Shown: in pieces, positions 42,283-53,408 of the stretch
How the letters are laid out: every line of letters starts with the position of its first letter
Numbering within the stretch: the first letter of the stretch is position 1
Assembly: GCF_019578655.1 (NCBI RefSeq)
Contig: NC_063265.1
Span: forward strand, 17,594,285-17,658,284
DNA length: 64,000 bases
Reading direction: 5' to 3'
Origin: Ricinus communis
Taxonomy: Eukaryota; Streptophyta; Magnoliopsida; Malpighiales; Euphorbiaceae
Made by a program: the position numbers and the translations under genes
The notes under the pieces: generated by a model
The model's database searches: none
What the model was told of the DNA's origin: nothing
The model's input: the letters and a program-made list of their open reading frames with translations, nothing else

Positions 42283-44136
42283 TCACCAATAATCCATGCA
42301 AGAACAGACTCCTCCTTTAAAATGATGGAACCTGTTTCGGTCTCTTACAATCAACTCTCGCTCGTAAATCTTAGATATCAGCTTTGTAGCCGTGTGGCAA
42401 TCTTCACATACCCGCAAGTTCTTCACTATCCGAATAGGGGCATGTGCTTTAGTCCTCATGATCCCATATGCTATAGCTAGCTTCTCACTGTGCCGGTGCA
42501 GGGTATTCTCTTTTTCCTCTTCATCTATGTCAAACATTGCATCAGTAGTATTTTCAGTATATCCTGCTGTTTTTATCTTCTTGAGAATTTCTTCCCACAT
42601 TTTTTCAATCTTCTCTATTTCTGGGTGTATTGTGTCTCCTATGGTAAATTTATGAACTTTCCCCTTTATCTCAATGAGACTATATCCGGGCGGTTTCTTT
42701 ACTCCCCTTACCTTCATCATCTCTCTCATGTTTTCGACATTCTTCCACTTGTTCGTGCGTGCATAAATGTTTGAAAGCAGCACATAGTATCCACTGTGTT
42801 CTGGCAGCAACTCAATGAGGGTCTTTCCTACTCTTTCTGCAATTTCTGCATTTTTATGTATCCGACAAGCTCCGAGCAATGCTCCCCAAATTGGAGCATT
42901 AGGCTTCACTGGCATATCAAGAACAAACTTCTCAGCTTCCGTTAATTTCCCTGCTCGGCCTAGCAGATCAACCATGCACCCATAGTGTTCCAACCTAGGC
43001 TCAACACAATAGTCTCTTTTCATGGTTTCAAATATCTTCATCCCTCTTTCAACCAATCCCCTGTGACTGCATGCAGACAAAACTGCTGTAAAGGTTATGT
43101 CTCTCGGGGTTAGCCCTGTTCTTATCATTTCTGAGAAATATTGAAGTGCTTTTTCAGCATGACCATGCATTGCAAATCCAGCAATAAGGGCTGTCCAACT
43201 TAAGGCATCCTTCTCCCCAAGTTCATCGAAAACCTGGACAGCTTTATCAATACTTCCACATCTTGCATACATATCTACAAGGGCAGTACCAAGTATCAAA
43301 TTGACAGTTATTTTATTTCTAACCACATAATCATGTGCTTTTTCTCCCAATTCAAGTGCACCTAAATGAGCACATGAAGACATCACACTAACCATAACAG
43401 TTTCATTTGCTTGAACCCCTTCTGATTGAAGAACATTATACAATTCAATTGCCTTATTAAAGCAATTGTTCTTAGCATAGCCACTGATCATTGTACTCCA
43501 AGTAACCAAGTTCTTTTCCGGCATTTTGTCGAACAACTTGCGCGCTGACTCAACATCTCCTGATTTATTATAACCAGCTATCATCGAAGTCCAAGAAACA
43601 ACATCTAACTGAGACATTGTTTGAAAGATATAACTTGCAGCCCTTATGTCCCCTAGATTAGAATACATATTAACAAGTGAATTTTGCACATAAACATCAT
43701 TTTCAAATCCATGCCTAACAACATGACCATGAGCTTGCATTCCCATATCTATAGAACCCAATTGAGTACATGCCTTGACTAAAAACGGGTATGTAAGATT
43801 ATCAGGAAAAATGCCTAATCTTTGAGATTGGATGTAAAAGTGAAAGGACTGACCTGGGCTTTCGCTTCCAGAATATCCCCTGATAAATGCATTGAAAATA
43901 AAAAGATTAGGGTTTTGGATTTGGTAAAAGACCTGTAATGCATAATCTAGCAAGTTCTTGTCTATGCTAAAGGAAATTAAACGACTGGTTGAAAACACAT
44001 CAACGATTGTGTGGGTTCTGATCATATAGGCATGAATGATTTTCAGGTGGGACAAATTGGAGCAGGATTCTAGTAGCAAAAGTTTTGGATTCTTTAGCTT
44101 TAGGGTTCTTGAAACCAAGCTGCTAGTACTACTCAT
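42283..44136 (-). CDS. PLS-class pentatricopeptide repeat protein, DYW subgroup, 617 aa (At5g06540-like)
   Basis: Intronless, as is usual for the family. PPR motifs run from about residue 55 to 440 ('VFNAFIRGYS', 'VVSWTSMIAGYNKSGDVESA', 'LVTWSTMISGYAKNN', 'ALSWTALIAGFAMHGHAEKA', 'YGCMVDLLGRAGKLTEAE'), then the E/E+ region ('PNAPIWGALLGACRIHKN', 'YYVLLSNIYA'), and a complete DYW domain ending exactly in D-Y-W. The DYW domain shows the deaminase-like zinc site H549-x-E551 with C577 and C580 (CEDCH), plus the second set HHF...CSC. Such proteins bind organellar transcripts one base per repeat, and the DYW domain carries out C-to-U editing; the complete site suggests an active editor. No clear transit peptide can be read by eye; chloroplast or mitochondrion is expected. 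From memory it resembles At5g06540, which fits the JMJ22-like neighbour. Confidence 0.97.
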   Translation of the reverse strand: MSSTSSLVSRTLKLKNPKLLLLESCSNLSHLKIIHAYMIRTHTIVDVFSTSRLISFSIDKNLLDYALQVFYQIQNPNLFIFNAFIRGYSGSESPGQSFHFYIQSQRLGIFPDNLTYPFLVKACTQLGSIDMGMQAHGHVVRHGFENDVYVQNSLVNMYSNLGDIRAASYIFQTMSQLDVVSWTSMIAGYNKSGDVESARKLFDKMPEKNLVTWSTMISGYAKNNCFNKAIELYNVLQSEGVQANETVMVSVMSSCAHLGALELGEKAHDYVVRNKITVNLILGTALVDMYARCGSIDKAVQVFDELGEKDALSWTALIAGFAMHGHAEKALQYFSEMIRTGLTPRDITFTAVLSACSHRGLVERGMKIFETMKRDYCVEPRLEHYGCMVDLLGRAGKLTEAEKFVLDMPVKPNAPIWGALLGACRIHKNAEIAERVGKTLIELLPEHSGYYVLLSNIYARTNKWKNVENMREMMKVRGVKKPPGYSLIEIKGKVHKFTIGDTIHPEIEKIEKMWEEILKKIKTAGYTENTTDAMFDIDEEEKENTLHRHSEKLAIAYGIMRTKAHAPIRIVKNLRVCEDCHTATKLISKIYERELIVRDRNRFHHFKGGVCSCMDYW

Positions 44137-44674
44137 CTTCTAAAATTAAGAGAATTCATTGTTTCAGCTTCAATCTACTCTAAATTACCTCCAAACTTCA
44201 ACTTTGTCCAAATTAACATGCTAATATAGAAGAATGCTAAAATAACTGAACCTTTTGAATACTACATTAACATCAACTTATGCAGAGAGCAGGCAAGATA
44301 ATTGGGTTGATTGAAAAAGAGAAAAAAAAACGATCTGCAATAATCTAAATAACCCGTTTGACATATAATATTTAGTACTTTATAATGAATGATCGGGTTT
44401 ACATGAAATTTCCTCTTTCTTGTGCATTAGTCAAGTTTCCATAGTTTATATAAATCTATGCTCTGCCTGTAGTTTCTATTTTCTTTCTTTTAACACTAGA
44501 GGTAAGATAACATATGCGCTATTATAGAAATTAATGAAGTACAATGATGAAAAATCTGTAAATGAACAATGCCAAAATTGTTTAGCAATCTTTCATGGAA
44601 GTTGGAGTAGGACAGTAAGACTGCTGATACTAGTTATCCTGCTCCAATAGTATGTTATCTTTAATGGGTGAATC
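44137..44674. other. Spacer between the PPR start and the JMJ22-like stop
   Basis: It contains the PPR promoter and the 3' UTR of the upstream gene; both are on the minus strand. No additional gene is seen. Confidence 0.6.
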
Positions 44675-47600
44675 TTAGAAACTGAACTTGAAAGCACCAG
44701 CATGGGAATCAGTCACCGAGTCCCAAAAGGAAAGTTTTTTCTGTTGTGCCTTTTTCTCCTCAGCTTTCTGCACCAAATCATCAATAGTTCCAGGAAACCT
44801 TGCTTCAATAGCATTCTTAAACTTATCATGCAAATTCACGCGGTCTCTGGTTCCGGACACCAGCTCACTTGCATTTGGCCTCTTAAGAAACTCCAGAACA
44901 TTCAACAAATTACTCCTGCAGCACAGAAAACCAAATATATTTAGATTCTCTTTTACTTTTTCTACCCCAAAAACTTAGCATGAAAGCCTATGCACAAAGA
45001 ATGCAAATAAAAAATATGCCATTTCAAATCACTACAAGTCGGCATGAATAATGTATAAAATGGCTTCAATCAAAATAGCATGAGATTCAAAACCTGTGTT
45101 GTACATTTCATTGGCCATATTATTTGGACCAGACAGATCCCTTTCTGATAGATGTTTATTTTTGTTTTAAAACAACAAAAAAGGGAACAGGGGAGACAAA
45201 CATTAAGATAGAGAAATAACTAAGCAGTATCCTTGAAGTACTAATGGTGAAGCTTGAAGCCTGTTTGGAGATGTAGAAATATTTGGTCCCTTGCAATAAT
45301 GCATGGTCCACCAAGTCCTTAACTTAAAACATCCTGCCATCTTTTTCCTCATCAATCTATTTATATTAATAGAAGTCCTTGACAAACAGAAAAGTTCATC
45401 ACTAAGCAGACTTATAATCTAAGATGGCAAAAGGAAAGCTTACATGTACAAGAACTAATATAGATGTGGCCACAGGCCTAGGCTAATCCTGAAACCCAAT
45501 TCCTATGATCTTCAGTTGTAAGCAAGTTATATGCATCTACTAACTATCTAAATCAAGTTCTACAGATCTGTTGAATCTTGTACATGCTTGAGCATGAATA
45601 TTCAATGCTCAAGCAGTAAGTTGCATGTGAATGTAAACACAGCTTTATCTTATAAATTGAACCACAAATGCCATTAGGTGCAGGTAACCTCTCCAACTTT
45701 GACTGTTTCTGCATCATTTTTGCACTTTTCTCGAACAGACAAATGGACAATACACAATAGCCCCTCAGGAGCCTTTAGGTGCAGATGTAATCATTCACAA
45801 TGAACCCACCTGATTCAACAGTACACTCCGTGTCATCATTTATAGCACATCCTACTTCTTGAAGTATCTCTGTGATTGTGGAATTACTGCTTTCAAATCC
45901 TGTCAAATGAGCTTTTATGGTCTTTATGTTAGATCTAAGGGTATGCGGAGAGAGTGTTGGGAGTTAACTTTCAATATTGAGAAATGGGGATCAAACCCAA
46001 AAATTGCTGCTCAGGAATAGATAGCAATTCTAACAGGCAATGAGCTAAAACAACCTTGTTTTCTTAACACTTGTTACTTGGTAAGGTGCCCTTAACATAC
46101 TTAGCATACCTGGATACTGGTTTTATTTTGGCCCTTGTGCAGAAAATTTGAAGATAAATTGTGATTTAAATATTCAAGACTTATTTTCAAATCATAAGAG
46201 TTTTAGAGAGACCAATCCTTATGAGATATTGTTATTCTGATAACACAGAAGAAGAATGGTAAAACCTATGTCAAAATGATTAAGGGAATGTGTTTCAGGG
46301 CTCTGATGAAATTCCTTGAGAGCATTTTCTAAAACTATCAATATTATAGAACAAATGAAAACACATACCTGCTGACATAATTCTGTGTCATGGCAACAGA
46401 TTCTTCCAGATTGATCACCAAATGCCACCATCCATTGGGCACAAAAATCACTTCCCCAGCCTTACAGACACATTCAATAGGTCGTTTCTTCCAATCTTTT
46501 GTAGCATCATAAAAGTTCATAAACCATTCAATTATAGAAACAGGACATGCGACCTCTGTGCCATCTGGGCTTGGATGTACCCCGGACGGTATCACATCAG
46601 GTGGGAACAAAATCCATTTCTTAGACCCCTTAATCACTGCATTCCAAGCTGATGTAGAATTAGGATCAATGTGGAATGATGAACCAGACCCTGCTGGTCC
46701 GACTATGATCCACCTATAATCAGGTCTCTCACTACCTAGAACACCAAACAAATCCTCTCTAAAGTACATAGGAACTTTGTAGTCTGAACCCAAACTTGGA
46801 ACTTTTTCTGCGAACTTCGGGTCGAAAAGATACAATGGCCTTTCTTCCCTCACTTGGTCTGCATACCTAAAGTACTCCTTAAGCCGCATTTCCACCGGTC
46901 CAACTGCAAATTTAACATCACCACATATTCTAACTAAATAATCTCTATCCCAATTATGGAATGCAGCCCAATTATCCATACATCCTTCAAGCAACACTGG
47001 CTTATTTGGTTCCTCAAAATTCGAAACAAATTCTTCAACAGAAATACCCTTCTTTCTAACTATATTATCTCTCTCAAGCCATTCAGGTTTCATTTCAAGA
47101 TTAGCACATAACCAACTTTGGAATATATAATCAGAATAAAAATCTCTAACTCTCAAATTCGATATCCGCATGCAAGAAACATCAAAAGAGGGGGAAAAAG
47201 AAGAAATGTAAGTAAGCTTCCATGAACCATTGAACAAAAACGCACCATTTAAGTTATCCAATACAAGATTTCTCCAAAGAGGCTCATGGTTAGCAAAAAC
47301 ATAAAAAGATTTGCTAACAGTAGCCAAAATACCCAAGTGGGTACCATCAAGAAGTCCAAGAATATCAAGAACAAGCTCATCAGTTAGGGTATGGAGATTA
47401 CCTAAACCAGTGTTTCTTGAATTGATAGAACCTGGATTTAAGTAAAGATTACCTAGTGGCTGGACACCATAAAAAATGTGAGATGGAGCTGAGTTTTTTA
47501 GGCTAAAACCTTGAGCATCTTCTTCTTCTTCTTCTTGGAAATCTTGAATTTCTTGGTCTTTCAGCTGATGTTGGTGAGCTGATTCTTCATTTAAAGAAAT

Positions 47601-47711
47601 GGTTTCTTGTTTTCTTTTTGAAATAGTTTTGTTTCTTGCTTTCTTTTTCAACTTCAAATTATTTTTCTTTTTCATGGCTCTAGAGAACAACAAGTTTCTG
47701 CAGCGTAGCAT
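44675..47711 (-). CDS. JMJ22: F-box/JmjC-domain demethylase, JMJ22-like, 527 aa
   Basis: Two exons: 47711-46369 (donor AGCAG|GTATGT) and 44915-44675 (acceptor GCTGCAG), in frame, with a 1.45-kb intron between. The N-terminus (about residues 10-40) is very Lys/Arg-rich, a likely nuclear signal. An F-box-like segment lies at about 107-150 ('LTDELVLDILGLLDGTHLGI...EPLWRNLVL'). The JmjC domain follows, with iron ligands H347, D349 ('SFHIDPNSTSAWN') and H430 ('PNGWWHLV') all present, and 'GSKKWILFPP'. The C-terminal exon gives 'NLLNVLEFLKRP' and an Ala/Lys-rich tail. Arabidopsis JMJ22 (At5g06550) removes H4R3 arginine methylation with JMJ20 to promote light-dependent seed germination; the same role here is inferred. 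Met13 is an alternative start, but the first ATG is kept. Confidence 0.94.
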
Positions 47712-49924
47712 TGTAAAACAAAGAGATATTGCGATGGACTGGTGGCGCTAATTCTTCAAAGAGGTAAACCTGTGAGGGGTTTTAGCATTCTTTCAAGATT
47801 AAGGCGTTTCGAGGGAACAAGTTCACTTCTTAGGCAAAAGAAACGTTTTATTTCTTTTACTAAATTACTTGTGATTTTGGGCCTTTCAAAATAGGCTGTG
47901 CATAGTGAGCAAAAATTTCTAACTTTCACCCATTAAATCATATTTAGCTTAATGAAAAAAAAATGAAAATACCTATATTTATTTTAAATTTACGGTATTA
48001 ATATTAATAATTTTATTATGTTAAAATATTAAAAATATACTTTTTAACTTTTTTAAAATTTTAATTTTAATTATTTTGTTGTATTTAAGAAATAATTAAA
48101 AAATAATCACACCTTAATTTTTTTTAAAAAAGAACAGTATTTTAAAAAAATTATATAATTAAAATGATATTTTTTTACTAATTGAAGAATATTTTTAAAA
48201 AATTTCCCAATATAAACAGCATTTATTTTAGCCTCCAAAATTTTCTAACTTTTTATAATCTTAGCCAAATTTTTTAATTTAGACAATTTTACTTTTAATA
48301 AAAAATGTGTTTGATAATTTTAGATGAAGTTAGAGAGATAACTCACTAATTTAAATATTAAAATAACATATAATCACATATTTCTCTTTGTTTAGAAAAA
48401 AACACCTACAACCTATTTAAAATTGTAGAACGATGAAACCATATGGTATATTTTTATACTTATTCAACTCTTTTTCACATCGATTATCAACTTTAATTCT
48501 TTTGCTCTTTATCTCTTTTTTATTTTGTAATTTTTCTCTGGTCACAGTAAATAATCAAATATTTTTCCTACATAATTTATATGAGTTACTAAAGTTTATT
48601 GATTTGGAGAGAAGTTTTTTATATCTCTTTAATATTGAATTTAAAAAAATACGTGGCAAATTTAAAATGTATAAAAAAAGATCTCATAACTTTTAAGATT
48701 TTAATATTTAGAGATAAATAAAATTCCTCTAACAACGAAGATGAATTTATTTAGTTGAAAAATCTTTTAAAAATTTATGTTAGATTTATGTTTTTAGTTT
48801 TTTTATTTTATTTTAGTGAAACATTATATATCTTTTGTTTGTCATTCTTAATTAGAATTTTATATATATATATATATGAGTTCGTGGATCTTCTATTAAA
48901 TTAAAAGTAGTTTGAGTTTGATAATCAAAAGAATGGACTCATTTAAAAACTTTTCAAATGATAATAAAGTTGATTTATAATTTATTATAATCATCAAATA
49001 AAATATTTTTTTTTATCAATCTACTAAATACAGTCAAAATATCATATATAATTATTCCATCAACGCAACTAATACTTTTCAGAGGAAAAGTTCATTACTC
49101 TAGCAACATTTATATGTAAATTTACTTGTATGTTACAAGTTACATTTATTAATAATTAATAATAATAAAAAGTCTATTTTTTAAAAAAATCACCAATTAA
49201 ATAAAAATCCATTTTACACTACATCAACTTTTTCTTAAATAAACATTTAGTCCGTTGGGCATTATTTATCAAATTTTTAAATAGAGTCGAAAAATAAATG
49301 TCATATACTACAAGATTATAATTAGATCAAGAAATAAATGAAAAGTTTAACCGACCCCATATTATAAACATGAGAGACATGTCTTAAGAAATTATATATA
49401 TATATATATATATATAACTTTAAAAATGATATGTTATGCTATGTTTTGTTTTACTGTTTTATCTCATCAATCTTATTTGTATAATATGACAAAATATTTA
49501 CGTATCTTATCTCTATAGTCTATCATTTCGCCAACAAGATTAAATATTAAGTCTAAAGAAAACTTTTAATACTCAAACCATCATTAAGTTATAACTTCTT
49601 TATAGTTATAAATTTTATTTGGTCACATACTACGACTATACAAAGATTTTACCGAATTTAGATTTTAAATCAAAGGTTTCCTCATGCTCCTAATAAATTT
49701 ATGAGAGCTATGATAATCAAACAAATAATATATTTTATTGCATAACAACTACTTATCGTTAGATTATTAATTGGACAAAATCATCTCGACTATATTAGTA
49801 CGTGGATTACCACTGAAGTCAATTGAAAATAATCAGATTAATCTAACTATAAATAAATAACAATAATCATGCAATCCAATTATTCATTTTTTTAATTTTC
49901 TCTGAAACACCCGGACACACACAT

Positions 49925-49959
<35 letters not shown>

Positions 49960-50308
49960 GACCTTAGGACTTTCTTTCATGAAATAACAATAGTTTAATT
50001 TACTAATAAATAATAGAAATCATGCAATGCAATAATTCATTTTTTTATTATTTATCTTTCCTTTAACTTGTAAACTTGGTAGAAACATGTTAAAAATTCA
50101 TACAGCAAAATCCTTGACAACCAATATGCATTTAACTACCTAAAAATGGTCGTTAAGTAGTCGTTAAACGTGAATAGTAATAAGTATACACTTGGAATTA
50201 CATTTTTTAATAAATTTTTAGAATTTCCCTTATTATTGTACACTTGGAATTAAATTTAACAACATATATATATGCAAATTAATATTGGAAAATATTTATA
50301 TACAGTGC
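47712..50308. other. AT-rich intergenic region between the JMJ22-like and HKT genes
   Basis: The JMJ22-like promoter lies at the left and the HKT 3' flank at the right. (AT)n tracts occur near 48862-48878, 49393-49416 and 49932-49960. No gene is supported. Confidence 0.5.
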
Positions 50309-53300
50309 TTACAAAAGAATCCATGCTCTACCTCCATTCATATTGAACTTCTTAAGTCTTCCAAAAAACATGACCATTATTAGAATAACCCTCCCTTCGT
50401 CACTCCATCTTCCAGAAAACCCATACCATTTGTCTTGGCAAATGCTATCAGGATGTATTTGCCTCTTACAGCTATAGCCTGCTGTAAACCCCACATTTCC
50501 ATATGCACTGAAAACCAATTTAGGAAGAACAAACTGTCAATACATATTCAAGGCCATACTACGAACCCACAAATTTGTCTTAATGTATTCTTTTAATTTA
50601 ATGTTGTTCGGTCGTGTGTTGTCTAGTTGTGGTTTTTTCTTTTATTTTTTTTTCTCCTGTTGTTTTAGCATACACTAGCTAGGTATCATCTGGATCTGTT
50701 GAACCTGGGGTTATCTTCAAAATTATGAATATTCGAATTCAAATCTTATAAAACCTCAATCGGAATCAATTAAAAAATTTAAGAAAATTAACTGAAAGTC
50801 AACCATGGGCAGATTAGCTACTTCATTTAAAAACAATCACAGAAGTGTAAGATAATAAGTACCTGATGACCTCTAGCACAATGTTCAAAACATTGAAATT
50901 AAGGGGATCTTGCTTCATCTTGTGTCTCTCTGTTATACATATGAGGATGACAAAGATGACCAAATATGAGAGCTGTGAAAATATTATGTTCTCCAAAAGC
51001 TTTCCCCTCCATCTTTTACTTCTCCCATCTATTTCTGTATCATCTTTTATGGGAAGGAATGCTGTATATGGAGGAAGGTACCTGTAAACAAAGCCAATGG
51101 AATATACATAAAACAACTCAACCAAACTCATAAGATTCATCATGTGATTATATTATAAGTGAAAAAAAATAGATAAGGCAGTTCTCATACAGATTGATAA
51201 CAATTTTTTTTTTTAATTTTAAAAATAAACTCTTTACTATTTAATTTAAAGCCAAGTGATGCTTATTTTAAAATTCATATTTTATAATGTAAATTTAATC
51301 CATATGAATAGCTTAGGTAGTTAGGAAAGTGGAAGAGAGTGGCAACTTTATATATTTTTATTCTTTGATCACATAATTAATTCGATTCGACGAGTTAATT
51401 AATGTTTTTTACTAATAAAAAATGGGGAAATTTATTTTTTTTATTCACGAGGAATATTATAATTTAACTTGATTTAAAGGAGAAGGTTACTCTGAAACCC
51501 ATGGCCAATTTGGCTTCACCTGTTTAATCTATGAAGTATAAGAAAGAAAAAAGAAAAGAAAAAACTCAAACCCATTGGCGGATTCCAACCATTTAATTAG
51601 AATCGTGATTAAAATTTTAGTTTCAATAATTCTTTTTCATAGAAATGCTCTGGGTGTATTAGTTTGGGATGAAATGTTATATAAAACTTTGATTTAGTAG
51701 TGGTACAGAGATTTATTTTGATAAATATAAGAAACATGTTAATTATTTTTAACAAAACCAAGATCATAATTTGCCTGAAATACTTGGAAGATTTACATGT
51801 CCTTACAGGAAATGTCACCTTCCTGGCATTTCTCGACAATTTCTCCCTCATACACCACTGCTTCGTATACTTTCCAAACAACAAATAGACAATTTTAGGG
51901 TCATCTTCCATATTAATTTTTTTTTACATAGGTTACTCTTCCAGAATTTTTAATGCATATATAGTTTTTTGAGGGTATCTAATCCAATATATTTATGTTA
52001 ATGAAAGAGTGACAGTGTTCTAGAAATCATTAGACTCTACCCACCCAATTTCACCTGAAATTTTTAATGATAATAGTAGACATATATCACTCTAAAATTA
52101 CATTCTTAAAATAGGTAATTACTTTATATCTTAAAGTATATTAATATACTTCAGATACTACTTTTTTTTTTAAAGATAAATAAATATGTTGAACTTGAAA
52201 AAAAAAAATACTATAGGGAGAGAGAGAGAGACTAACATCATGACAATAAATAGCACCAGGATAGCAGGGGAGATGGCTGAGAGATCAACAATAGTTTCAC
52301 CAGTATGTCTGGAGTTGACTGTTTGAAACAGGACTCCTATAATTTTCTGGAAAGAATTCAATCCATTCAATGCTTCTGAATTCCACTCCAGGGAGCAGAA
52401 CAGTACAAACTGAACCAGAATGAAACCAAACACAGTACCAACCAAAAATAAAGAATGCAAACTTGGCAACAAGTGAAGATATCCAATTTTACTTGTGTTC
52501 TTCAACAAGTAATTGGATTCTACTTTCTTGAAAAAATTTCCCAAGAACCAAATGGAAAACCTCAGGCACGAAGGAAATAATGTGTTACCAAAAAGGACCT
52601 GAGGGATAAGAATAAGGAGAAGACCTGAATTCTTGCTAAAAACCATCATGTTTTCATTTGTTGGGACAAACCCACAACTTGCAAAGGTTGAAACAATGGT
52701 AAACAAAGAGAACGTGAAAATGTTTAGTCCTTTGGTTTCAAGGACATTTCTTGCACTTTTAACAGAGGCTAAATAAACCAAAACTAGAAGTATTCCTAAA
52801 AAATGAAGAAGCAGAAGGTAACCCAAAACTACAAGACCCAAAAACCTAAATGAGTTGTACTTCAAAATCTTCATATCTAATATTGATGATGTGTATTGGA
52901 TGTGAAGTTTAACTTCATATCTTGAATCAAGATTTTCATTATCACCTTGTTTTGTCTGCATTTTGTACGTGCCATCAGTGTCACTTCTAACAGAAGAAAC
53001 TAACCCTACATTGCTAATCCATTTTCTTCTGAGTTGAGACTTCCTGAACAGGAGTCCCACCAAAGAAGTGAAAACTTCTCCACCTACGAACATCAAGACA
53101 GTTAAAATGACGAGTTGGGAATTGGAGAAAACCTCCATTTCCACAGTTGACATGCTTGAAACTGTGGATGCAGAAACAGATGTGAAGAACAAATCCAAGT
53201 TCCTAGGGCTAAATGAATCACGGGTTCTTGGTTTGAAAGCCTTGAGAAAACCAAAACCAAGAAAAGAAATGGAAAAAAAATAGCAAAGCTGAATCCAGAA

Positions 53301-53408
53301 TGGGTTAATCCTAAGAATGATAAACCTATAAGAACATGCTATTAGAAACCAGGCTGAGGAACTACAAAGACCCAAAACCTTTTTACCGAAACAAGACATG
53401 TTGATCAT
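50309..53408 (-). CDS. HKT1: HKT class I sodium transporter, 529 aa
   Basis: Three exons: 53408-52237, 51081-50863 and 50507-50309, in frame (ATGAT|GTTAGT; ACAG|GTACC; ATCAG|GTACTT; TTTCAG|TGCATAT). This three-exon plan is usual for plant HKTs. The four pore loops of the Trk/HKT fold are present: P1 '[16 protein letters not shown]' with a Ser (S85) at the filter position, P2 '[15 protein letters not shown]', P3 '[13 protein letters not shown]' and P4 '[12 protein letters not shown]'. Ser in P1 and Gly in the other three (S-G-G-G) is the class I, sodium-selective signature. The conserved '[11 protein letters not shown]' and C-terminal '[16 protein letters not shown]' and '[14 protein letters not shown]' confirm the family. 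It acts at the plasma membrane, typically withdrawing Na+ from xylem to protect leaves from salt. The start may be Met1 or Met4 (MSCFGKKV). Confidence 0.95.
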
